From Rutidosis leptorrhynchoides (Eukaryota > Streptophyta > Magnoliopsida > Asterales > Asteraceae): DNA of 64,000 bases. The notes below the pieces were generated by a model, which searched no databases, was not told the origin of the DNA, and saw only the letters and a program-made list of their open reading frames with translations. Below, one piece after another: positions 11,349 through 21,622 of this stretch (its first letter is position 1; each line of letters begins with the position of its first letter). The stretch is from NCBI RefSeq assembly GCF_046630445.1, contig NC_092333.1, forward strand, positions 180,108,501 to 180,172,500, read 5' to 3'. Both the position numbers and the translations under genes were made by a program.

Positions 11349-11426
11349 GGCCATGCGATCGCATGGCCTGGAGGCACAAAAACCATGCGATCGCATGGCA
11401 GTAGGTGTGAGGTAACATCTATAAAT
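11349..11426 (+). promoter_or_regulatory. Paired GC-rich palindromes and TATA box of E1 LTR
   Basis: GGCCATGCGATCGCATGGCC (11349-11368) is a perfect 20-bp palindrome. A second core, CCATGCGATCGCATGG, is at 11383-11398. CTATAAAT begins at 11419. The placement suggests an upstream promoter element; the transcription start was not determined. Confidence 0.55.
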
Positions 11427-11469
11427 TTCGCAGTTTTTGAGCAAAAATAACACATCTTTTTCTTCTTCC

Positions 11470-11472
<3 letters not shown>

Positions 11473-11556
<84 letters not shown>
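11473..11556. repeat. (TA)n microsatellite in E1 LTR
   Basis: About 84 bp of AT dinucleotide some 50 bp after the TATA-like box. Equivalent runs are at the same LTR position in E2 (24951-25055) and E3 (37969-38049), with different lengths. Confidence 0.95.
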
Positions 11557-11562
<6 letters not shown>

Positions 11563-12932
11563 TATAATTTTAATTTTAATTTTAATTCTAATAATAAGGG
11601 TATGTTATCGAATGTTGTAAGGGTGTAAGTCGAAATTCTGTCCGTGTAACGCTACGCTATTTTTAATCATTGTAAGTTATGTTCAACCTTTTTAATTTAA
11701 TATCTCGTAGCTAAGTTATTATTATGCTTATTTAATACCGAAGTAATCATGATGTTGGGCTAAAAATATTAAAATTGGGTAATTGGGCTTTGTACCATAA
11801 TTGGGGTTTGGATAAAAGAACGACACTTATGGAAATTAGACTATGGGCTATTAATGGGTTTTATATTAACTAAACGATACCTCATTAAATTAATATATAG
11901 ACTTATAATTTGACGTATTTATATATAACCACATACGCTTGACTAGGTACGGTGGGCGGGATATCTATAAATACCAATAATTGTTCATTTTACCGGACAT
12001 GGAACTGGATTAATAGTTAATAGACTTGTTGAAACCGGGGTGGATTACATTCAAGGGTAATTGGTGTAATTGTTAACAAAGTAGTAAAACCTTGGTTTAT
12101 ACGCAGTCGATAACCTGGTGTATTCATTAAACAAAGTATTAAAACCTTGTTACAATTCGAATCCCCAATTAGTTGGAATATTTGACTACGGGAATAAGAA
12201 TAATTTGACGAAGACTTTTGCACTTTATATTTATGCCTGATGGACTATTATGGACAAATCCGTATGGACATATCGAATAATTCAGGACAAAGGACAATTA
12301 ACCCATGTGAATAAACTAAAATCAACACGTTGAACATCATGATTACGGAAGTTTAAATAAGCATAATTCCTTTATTTCATATTTAATTTCTTTTATTTCA
12401 TATTTAATTGCACTTTTAATTATCGCACTTTTATTTATTGTCATTGTATTTAATTGCACTTTTAATTATCGTACTCTTTAATTATCCCAATTTTATTTTA
12501 TCGCACTTTTATTTATCGCAATTTCATTATCGTTATTTACTTTACGCTTTAAATTAAGTTATATTTATTTTTAATATTTTACATTAGGTTTTAACTGTGA
12601 CTAAAGTTTTAAAATCGACAAACTGGTCATTAAACGATAAAAACCCCCTTTTTATAATAATAATATTACTTATATATATATTTGTATTTTTATAAGTTAA
12701 ACTAATATAGCGTTAAGCTTGTTTAAAAGATTCCCTGTGGAACGAACCGGACTTACTAAAAACTACACTACTGTACGATTATGTACACTGCCTATAAGTG
12801 TTGTAGCAAGGTTTAGGTATATCCATTCTATAAATAAATAAATATCTTGTGTAAAATTGTATCATATTTAATAGTTTTTCCTAGTAAAATATAATCTATT
12901 TCATATACACCTCGCATAACATCAAGTATTTT

Positions 12933-12950
12933 TGGCGCCGCTGCCGGGGA
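12933..12950 (+). other. Primer binding site of element E
   Basis: TGGCGCCGCTGCCGGGGA, eight bases after the LTR end. This is an Athila-type primer site, usually assigned to tRNA-Asp. It is repeated exactly at 26447-26464. Confidence 0.88.
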
Positions 12951-13446
12951 CAATTCTGCTTAAACGCCGGAAGCACAACGCTATATATAAAAAAAGATTT
13001 TTATTAATTTTTAGTTTACTTTTATAAAAAATACGCTTATGTAAAAATAATATATTCAAAAATATAAAAAGAAAAACAAAAAAAAAATTATATATTTTTA
13101 ATAGTTTGTTAAATATTTAAGTGTTATAAAGTTTCTTTATTTTTATTTTTAAGTTTGTAAAAATATAAATTTTATTTAAATATTTTGTATTTATTTAAAA
13201 CAGAAATTTAAAACAGAAAACTGAAAAAAAATATTATAAAAACTACTCGGCCCAGTACTGTAGCAGCCCGTAACCTGGCCCGAAACCCTAGCCCATGCGA
13301 TCGCATGAGCCCGAAGGCAAATATCCATGCGATCGCATGAACCCATCTGACACGCCACAGTTGACTTCCTTCTGCAATCATTACGGAGTATTATTATTAA
13401 TTATATTTAATTTAAACCCTAATTAGGTTTCTAGTATTTAATTAAT
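12951..13446 (+). other. Leader of element E, first part
   Basis: AT-rich untranslated leader. It contains two more CCATGCGATCGCATGA palindromes (13293-13308 and 13325-13340), matching the LTR of the same copy. It is cut at 13446 by element A and resumes at 20778. Confidence 0.75.
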
Positions 13447-14570
13447 TGTAACATCCCGCCTTTTTTCCGTTAAATTTATTTTTAACACCGTTTTTTTTTT
13501 AATAAATATCCTTCGTTATTTAAATTTGTATCTTTCGTTAACTAACGTTCATAATATCCTCGTTATTTAATTATAACGTCACCCGTTTACTCGAACGTCT
13601 TTAAAAATATTCGTTTGGTTAATTCCCGCACCCGCTTTGAAACTCGAGGGACTAAAATTGACACGGGGCAAACTAGTTGACTAGGTCAACTAGTCCACCC
13701 CAATCACCACCATTCAATCACCTCCATCTCTCTCTCTTTATCTCTAGCAAGAACACACACACAAACACCCAATTCAATCATTCATCATCTAAATTCGATC
13801 TAGGAGGCTTACAACAAAACAAATTACATATTTGGAATCCTCTCTTCATCCTCTACGATTTGATACTAACTTCATCGATATTGGGTAACAATTCTAAAAC
13901 TCTAGATTTCTCTAAATTCGTATTTTTGACTTGAAATGGTGTTAGTTAATGTCTATGGCTCGTGTATAACATGAATATATGTTTTGTTTGCTCGATTCGT
14001 TATTTTGAGTAACTAGTTTGAACATTTGAAATGGGTGTGCTAAATCTTTGATTTTGGATGATTAAATGTTGTTTAATTGTTAAAGTTCATGTATTAAATG
14101 TGTTACTAGCATCATTAGCTTCGATTTGATGTGTAGGTTGATTAAGAAAACTTCAAAAGCATGATTATTGATTTTGAGATGTTTGACTAGGGTTTGATAG
14201 TTCTTGACATGAATTTTTGGATGCTTGAATGCCATGGAATGTTAATTGTTAGTGTTTAGTTGTAATGTATGCTTCATTACCTTCAAAACGGCATATCATA
14301 TGTGTGAATTGGATTCCCGAAACTTAAAATGCATTTGATGAACTTGAAACTTTGAAAATGGATTCTTAATGATCACTTGACGGAAAATCGGTTATTGAAA
14401 TTGATGTTTTTGTTTGATGAAACGTGTTTAGTTGTTTTCCTTGTCAAATTACCTTTCCAACGATATATAGTATGCATTTTGGATGTTTTCGGTTCATAAA
14501 ATATGTTAATTTGAGTTTTGGTTCGTGACTTGGTCTTTATTTTTCTGCAAACTGCATGATTCCCAGGTAT

Positions 14571-14695
14571 TGCGCGCCGCGCATTTACCCGCGCGCCGCG
14601 CAGAATCAGAGATCCCAGATGTTTGCCTTCTTGGTTGAGTTCTGACCAGAAATTGCACTTGGGTGCGCGCCGCGCAACCCAGTGCGCGCCGCGCA
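14571..14695 (+). repeat. Four TGCGCGCCGCGCA palindromes in A LTR
   Basis: Odd palindrome with 6-base arms around a central C at 14571-14583, 14664-14676 and 14683-14695, plus a one-base variant at 14590-14602. They form two close pairs about 75 bp apart in otherwise AT-rich DNA. The 3' LTR holds the same set at about 19341-19465. Confidence 0.9.
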
Positions 14696-15607
14696 AAAGC
14701 CCCAGGCCACTCTCTTTTGTTTTTAAATGTCACAAAAATGTTTCCGCTTAACTAAAACTCCGTTTAACATGAAACTTGACTATTAGGCTCTTATATGACT
14801 TCTCGTCTTGGGAAAATTGTCGGATACCCGACCCGACCCCGTTGACTTTGACTTTGACCATGTTTGACTTTTAGTCAAACTTAACAAAACGATTATACAA
14901 TCGTTCTAACATACTTAACTACTTGTATCGTGCATGAAACTTGACAAATTGATTCACATGCTATATTAATCGAGTCGTAACGAGCCATAGGACTAATTGA
15001 ACACATTTCACCCGACCTTGTATCGTAACCGGCTAATTGACACAACTTACTTGTTTAGGTCAAGGCTAAGCAACTTTCATGCATACGTTACTTTGTGAAG
15101 TACTTTTATACTCGTGCACTCGAGGTGAGATCATAGTCCCACCTTTTCAACAACTTTTATTCTTTTAAATTGTGGGCTGAGAAACATATACATTACATAC
15201 TTATATACATTTCACATGTATATATACTTTTCATACTTTTATACTTTGAACACAAATACGAATACAAAGATACAGACGAGTTAGAACAAAAGTCCTCAAT
15301 CCAATTATCATTAGTTCCACTTGCAGGGTGTAAGTGTAAGCGAGTGATTATGTTGTGTGGCCATACGGGTTTAACGAACCCTCATTCAGACGGTTCGCTA
15401 CCGTTAGTGGATGAAATATAATTTCAACGTGCATAGTGTATGTTCTAACACTATATTCAAAATTCAGAGGGAAGATTCAGTTAAGCTTTGGTAATTGGGT
15501 GCTCGCAATACAAACTACATTCTTCGGAATAAATACGATTTGGATAATCATCTATACAAACTATTGTGGTTCAAAATATACTTTTACAAATACATTTATG
15601 ATCTCAC

Positions 15608-15622
15608 CAACGTTTTTCGTTG
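15608..15622 (+). promoter_or_regulatory. LTR hairpin of element A (CAACG-TTTTT-CGTTG)
   Basis: A perfect 5-bp stem with a T5 loop, preceded by CTCAC and followed by CATGTTTTCTCAGGT. The 3' LTR copy is at 20378-20392. The loop-closing pair is G-C, against A-T in element C and C-G in D1. Confidence 0.55.
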
Positions 15623-16009
15623 ACAGTTTTCTACATGTTTTCTCAGGTTCATACTTGGCTACTTGATACATGCTTCCGCACTCTTTGATTACTTGATTGG
15701 AGTCAACCATGCATGCATATGCTAGGGATAGCACTTTTGGATTCAACTTTTGTTTACATACTTACGCTATTTATAGCAACTGTGTTTTTAAACTAATTAT
15801 GTCGCAAGTTATTTCATTTATACTTTATGACTTTTGTAAACTTAGACTTGTTGTCGAACGGTTTTGTAAACTAAACTTGCAAGTCTTGTACCTTTCAAAT
15901 GAATGCGACATAATTTTGGTCAAACGAGTCTCATATAGGGACTACGACCACGCAACGGGACCTAAGTTAACGGCGCCGTCAATAACGGTTTTGGTCGGGT
16001 CGTTACAAG

Positions 16010-16027
16010 TGGTATCAGAGCGTTGGT
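16010..16027 (+). other. Primer binding site of element A
   Basis: TGGTATCAGAGCGTTGG, two bases after the LTR. It matches the initiator tRNA-Met type for its first 12 bases. Confidence 0.88.
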
Positions 16028-17310
16028 TGTAGGGAACTAGGACATGCATTAGTGTGTCTAACAGAGTCGTTAGGACGCATTAGTGAGTCTAGACTACAAC
16101 CAGATAGTTAGCCATTGCATTCTGACATACATTTGCTATAGATAGCACTTACTTGACTACTTGTGCATTATACTTGAATCATTCTTAGGCAAACTTTTTT
16201 TAATGGTACCCAATCTTCATCATACGAACTCGTATTCTGCCACTTTTTGGTAACACACGTAAATTCATGATTCATACACGTATGGATGACGACGACTTCA
16301 TTAGTCACACTTGTTCGGGAACTCTGTCTCCCGGATTGTTATTTGCCACCGTTTCAACTTACTATCGGTTTCCCACTGGTGTTTCTTACTATCTACTTTT
16401 TGGTGTTACTACCATCACTACTCTAGGTGAGTATCGTCATCAACATTTATCACTACGGTTGCGTGCTACTCGTTATCATGACTCGTTACTCTTTTCATAC
16501 CTGAATACCTTATTGTCTGACTCGAACCACATTGACGTGAACAATCATTTATACACTTCCCTCGGGGAACGCTTCTTTATAGTTGCACTAATTCTTTCGA
16601 TTCAATACGAGTCACGTTAGAGACGTTGTTACACTTTGTTTATTTTAAACTTCACGATTATACGAACTTGAATCTATAGAGTGATGTGGGAATGGAGGTA
16701 TGAGTTAGCGTAATATAACGACACTCGATCAACGTGGTTATATTACGGTAAGACATACCAAAGTTCTAGTGACGCGTGATGGTGGTTAGACTCGATCAAC
16801 CTAAACACCACCATGTGCCATGTACATGACTGCATCTTTTCAGGTTTGGACATCCGAAAACTCCGAGAATATTTATAACAACCATACCGGGGACACACCT
16901 TCAATTATTTTCAAATTATATTTATGCTTCCGAATGAATTACCGATTCCATTCGACTTCAACCGTATGTCACACGGGTATACTAGCTCGTCCTCGCGCAG
17001 TCTTATTGACTAACTACAATTTACTCGTTATGCTCACATCGGGGCGGAAACTTCTCTTGCATCACCCTCGTACTTCCGGTTCAGGAGGTCCTTATTCTAA
17101 ATTCTCAATGGAGAGCGACTCTTCACGTCATACAAGTATTCGCCGCGAGGGTGGATAGTCCTAACAATCGTTTTCAAAACCCGATAAGAACTTGCCCCGA
17201 CGAACGTTTTTGGAAACCGATAAATCTTCCGCGACGCGAATTTTCTTGAGAAACTTGTCCTAGCTAACGTTTTCAATTCCTAGCAAACTTGTTCAATATG
17301 CCTTAGGGAA

Positions 17311-18200
17311 ATGTACCCCGTTTCGGATCGAGATCCTCGTTTCACTTCTAGATTTTGGAGTACCTTACAAAAAGCCTCGGGACCGCGTTTAGACATGGGT
17401 ACCGCGTATCATCCACAAACCGACGGACCAAGCAAACATATGATTCAAACCTTGGAAACCGTAATACGAATTTGTATTACTAACTTCAAATTTACTTGAG
17501 AAAAGTATTTTCCTTTAGCTTAATCCTCGTACTACAATGATCTTCATTCGAGTTTTAACGTCACACATTTTGAAACCACATGTGACCGGAAACGTCATCC
17601 TCCTTTTTGTCGAAACCAAGTAAACGATGATCAATTCACCGGGGCCGAGCTTATTCATGAGCAATCGAGAGGATTTATTCATATTCAAGCAAGACCCAAC
17701 GCGACTCGTAATCACCAGGAGCTATGCCGATGTTACACGTAAACCTTTCGAATTCCATGGGAAACCGCGTCACGTTAAGAGTCGCACCTTGGAAAGGTGC
17801 AATCCGTTTCGGGAAAACGTAGGAAGCTAAATCCGCGATATTTTGATCCTTTAAATTCTTGGGGTGTTTTGGACCCGTCGCTAGCCGTTTAGACTTTTCC
17901 GACTCATTTTGGGTCTCCGTTTATCCTACATTCGATGTATCAACTCAAAGACGTATTTTGCGAAACGAGAACTTGTTATATTCTTTGATGAACTCACTAT
18001 CGACGATAAACCTCACTTCCTAGGAGGACCGGAAACCATAAAATCATGGAACCAAACCTTAAAACAACATACGACCCCGACCTTCAGGTTCGTTGAAATA
18101 CCCAAGGACGTACCTTCACTTATTCGTAGAACCGACAACGCAAGATCTCGAGGAAGAAACAACGACTACTACTTCCAACTAAATTTCGGGACGAAATTTC
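17311..18200 (+). pseudogene. Decayed integrase and chromodomain remnant of element A
   Basis: Shifting frames retain integrase landmarks: [12 protein letters not shown] and TAYHPQTDG at 17330-17430, but the residue at the catalytic Glu position reads Lys ([11 protein letters not shown]). The integrase C-terminal piece RSYADVTRKPFEF follows at about 17720. A chromodomain-type tail, FDELTIDDKPHF with FRFVEIPKDV-like remnants, lies at about 17970-18120. The order and spacing match the intact integrase end of element F (57468-58600, minus), which supports a Tekay-like origin. No protein can be made. The open frames at 16267-16620 and 16820-17158 show nothing recognisable. Confidence 0.75.
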
Positions 18201-18217
18201 TTTTAAGGTGTAGGTAA
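18184..18217 (+). other. Polypurine-tract region of element A
   Basis: TTCGGGACGAAATTTC, then AAGGTGTAGGTAA, abut the 3' LTR start at 18218. The same TTCGGGACGAAATTT context precedes the LTR of element F. Confidence 0.65.
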
Positions 18218-20777
18218 TGTAACATCCCGCCTTTTTCCGTTAAATTTATTTTTAACACCGTTTTTTTTTTAATAAATATCCTTCGTTATTTAAATTTGTA
18301 TCTTTCGTTAACTAACGTTCATAATATCCTCGTTATTTAATTATAACGTCACCCGTTTACTTGAACGTCTTTAAAAATATTCGTTTGGTTAATTCCCGCA
18401 CCCGCTTTGAAACTCGAGGGACTAAAATTGACACGGGGCAAACTAGTTGACTAGGTCAACTAGTCCACCCCAATCACCACCATTCAATCACCTCCATCTC
18501 TCTCTCTTTCTCTCTAGCAAGAACACACACACAAACACCCAATTCAATCATTCATCATCTAAATTCGATCTAGGAGGCTTACAACAAAACAAATTACATA
18601 TTTGGAATCCTCTCTTCATCCTCTACGATTTGATACTAACTTCATCGATTTTGGGTAACAATTCTAAAACTCTAGATTTCTCTAAATTCGTGTTTTTGAC
18701 TTGAAATGGTGTTAGTTAGTGTCTATGGCTCGTGTATAACATGAATATATGTTTTGTTTGCTCGATTCGTTGTTTTGAGTAACTAGTTTGAACATTTGAA
18801 ATGGGTGTGCTAAATCTTTGATTTTGGATGATTAAATGTTGTTTAATTGTTAAAGTTCATGTATTAAATGTGTTACTAGCATCATTAGCTTCGATTTGAT
18901 GTGTAGGTTGATTACGAAAACTTCAAAAGCATGATTATTGATTTTGAGATGTTTGACTAGGGTTTGATAGTTCTTGACATGAATTTTTGGATGCTTGAAT
19001 GCCATGGAATGTTAATTGTTAGTGTTTAGTTGTAATGTATGCTTCATTACCTTCAAAACGGCATATCATATGTGTGAATTGGATTCCCGAAACTTAAAAT
19101 GCATTTGATGAACGTGAAACTTTGAAAATGGATTCTTAATGATCACTTGACGGAAAATCGGTTATTGAAATTGATGTTTTTGTTTGATGAAACGTGTTTA
19201 GTTGTTTTCCTTGTCAAATTACCTTTCCAACGATATATAGTATGCATTTTGGATGTTTTCGGTTCATAAAATATGTTAATTTGAGTTTTGGTTCGTGACT
19301 TGGTCTTTATTTTTCTGCAAACTGCATGATTCCCAGGTATTGCGCGCCGCGCATTTACCCGCGCGCCGCGCAGAATTAGAGATCCCAGATGTTTGCCTTC
19401 TTGGTTGAGTTCTGACCAGAAATTGCACTTGGGTGCGCGCCGCGCAACCCAGTGCGCGCCGCGCAAAAGCCCCAGGCCACTCTCTTTTGTTTTTAAATGT
19501 CACAAAAATGTTTCCGCTTAACTAAAACTCCGTTTAACATGAAACTTGACTATTAGGCTCTTATATGACTTCTCGTCTTGGGAAAATTGTCGGATACCCG
19601 ACCCGACCCCGTTGACTTTGACTTTGACCATGTTTGACTTTTAGTCAAACTTAACAAAACGATTATACAATCGTTCTAACATACTTAACTACTTGTATCG
19701 TGCATGAAACTTGACAAATTGATTCACATGCTATATTAATCGAGTCGTAACGAGCCATAGGACTAATTGAACACATTTCACCCGACCTTGTATCGTAACC
19801 GGCTAATTGACACAACTTACTTGTTTAGGTCAAGGCTAAGCAACTTTCATGCATACGTTACTTTGTGAAGTACTTTTATACTCGTGCACTCGAGGTGAGA
19901 TCATAGTCCCACCTTTTCAACAACTTTTATTCTTTTAAATTGTGGGCTGAGAAACATATACATTACATACTTATATACATTTCACATGTATATATACTTT
20001 TCATACTTTTATACTTTGAACACAAATACGAATACAAAGATACAGACGAGTTAGAACAAAAGTCCTCAATCCAATTATCATTAGTTCCACTTGCAGGGTG
20101 TAAGTGTAAGCGAGTGATTATGTTGTGTGGCCATACGGGTTTAACGAACCCTCATTCAGACGGTTCGCTACCGTTAGTGGATGAAATATAATTTCAACGT
20201 GCATAGTGTATGTTCTAACACTATATTCAAAATTCAGAGGGAAGATTCAGTTAAGCTTTGGTAATTGGGTGCTCGCAATACAAACTACATTCTTCGGAAT
20301 AAATACGATTTGGATAATCATCTATACAAACTATTGTGGTTCAAAATATACTTTTACAAATACATTTATGATCTCACCAACGTTTTTCGTTGACAGTTTT
20401 CTACATGTTTTCTCAGGTTCATACTTGGCTACTTGATACATGCTTCCGCACTCTTTGATTACTTGATTGGAGTCAACCATGCATGCATATGCTAGGGATA
20501 GCACTTTTGGATTCAACTTTTGTTTACATACTTACGCTATTTATAGCAACTGTGTTTTTAAACTAATTATGTCGCAAGTTATTTCATTTATACTTTATGA
20601 CTTTTGTAAACTTAGACTTGTTGTCGAACGGTTTTGTAAACTAAACTTGCAAGTCTTGTACCTTTCAAATGAATGCGACATAATTTTGGTCAAACGAGTC
20701 TCATATAGGGACTACGACCACGCAACGGGACCTAAGTTAACGGCGCCGTCAATAACGGTTTTGGTCGGGTCGTTACA
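18218..20777 (+). repeat. Element A 3' LTR
   Basis: Pairs with 13447-16007 at very high identity. Its last 1.4 kb appeared identical to the 5' copy by eye. Followed by the TTAAT duplication. Confidence 0.95.
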
Positions 20778-21622
20778 TTAATTTAGTTTAGTTTTTAATT
20801 AATTTGTTTTAATTAGTTTAATTAGTTTTAATAAATTGTAAAATTAATACTTTTATAAAATAAATAATATAAAAATAATATTTTTATAAAAATTGTACTT
20901 TTTACAACTTTAAGTATTTTTTTTATATTTTGTTCCCTTTTAATTGTTTTAGCGTAATATTTGTATTTTTCGCTCGTATTTAGTTTTAAGTCATAGTTTT
21001 TGCCATAGTTATTTTTACTTCTAGATTTTTAGGCTTTGCCGTAAAATCCCTTAAGTGCTTTTTCTTTAGACTAAGATTTAGGTGCTTTAGAATTTTGTGA
21101 CGCCGTTTTTAAATTTTAGTACCTTTTTAAGTTATTGCCATTTGGGATATAGTTTTTCTTTTAAGCTTTAATATTTTTAGACGCAACTTTTAATTCTTAG
21201 TTTTTAGTTCCTTTTTAAGTTACGACGCGCTACTTTCTTATTTTTATTTTTCGACGCCTATTATTTTTCGACCTTTTATTTTTCGACGCACTCTTTTTCT
21301 TTCTTATTTCTCGACGCTCTAGTTTTTAGGACTTAGATTTTTTCTATTTCTTATCTAAAATTTCTTTAAATTTAAACGAAAAATTATTTTAAGTGGTTAA
21401 ATTGATAGACATCAAAATTTTCTGGTTCGTAGTAATAGTTGGATTTATACGTGGACCGGGTTATTGGAGCCAAACAGTACTCAATTATATTGAGACCAAA
21501 CGAATCCTGCCCCTCTGCTGCATCTTTTGGCTATTCGAAATGTGGGCAAAATCAGAAAAGTCTATTAATTTGATAACTTATATAATTTTTCTTATTTTTA
21601 TAACTAATAGGATATTCAGTGA
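20778..21622 (+). other. Leader of element E, second part
   Basis: AT-rich leader with repeated TTCGACGC motifs (about 21120-21330). A conserved block at 21393-21600 is shared with 27651-27860. The open frame across that block is not conserved as protein between the two copies, so I treat it as untranslated. Confidence 0.7.

Larger units (their letters stand above)
10883..12924 (+). mobile_element. Athila-like element E, 5' LTR (E1, 2042 bp)
   Basis: Starts TGATAATGCT, ends CATAACATCA, and is followed by a TGGCGCCGCTGCCGGGGA primer site of the kind used by Athila/Tat elements. It is closest to the LTR at 37369-39400: both carry CCATGCGATCGCATGG palindromes, whereas the LTR at 24344 carries a different palindrome. 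The flanks GTGTC (10878-10882) and GTGTG (39401-39405) differ at one base, consistent with an aged target duplication. It contains a (TA)n tract at 11473-11556. Confidence 0.88.
13447..16007 (+). repeat. Element A 5' LTR
   Basis: TG...CA borders, followed two bases later by the primer site. It pairs with 18218-20777. The small open frames inside it occur in both LTRs and follow the LTR identity; they are not genes. Confidence 0.95.
13447..20777 (+). mobile_element. Element A: young, non-autonomous chromovirus-like LTR retrotransposon
   Basis: Complete 7331-bp element with 5-bp target duplications TTAAT (13442-13446 and 20778-20782). The LTRs are 13447-16007 and 18218-20777 (2561 and 2560 bp), both TGTAACATCC...GTCGTTACA. 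Reading the two LTRs side by side I found nine substitutions and one single-base indel, all in the first 1.2 kb. The interior is only 2.2 kb: a primer site, no recognisable gag, protease or RT, and decayed integrase and chromodomain fragments just before the 3' LTR. The element must have moved using proteins from another copy. The LTRs carry a four-copy GC-rich palindrome and a CAACG/CGTTG hairpin. Confidence 0.95.

Noticed and set aside
11437..11628. Open frame of alternating Ile-Tyr
   Set aside because: It is the translation of a (TA)n microsatellite in an LTR. The same artefact occurs at 24836-25099 and 37923-38105.
14373..14733. Arg/Ala-rich minus-strand frames
   Set aside because: Produced by the GC-rich palindromes of the A LTR, and repeated identically in the other LTR at 19143-19503.
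15170..16032. Several short open frames in the A LTR, repeated at 19940-20781
   Set aside because: LTR-internal chance frames. No domain is visible, and they recur only because the LTRs are nearly identical.
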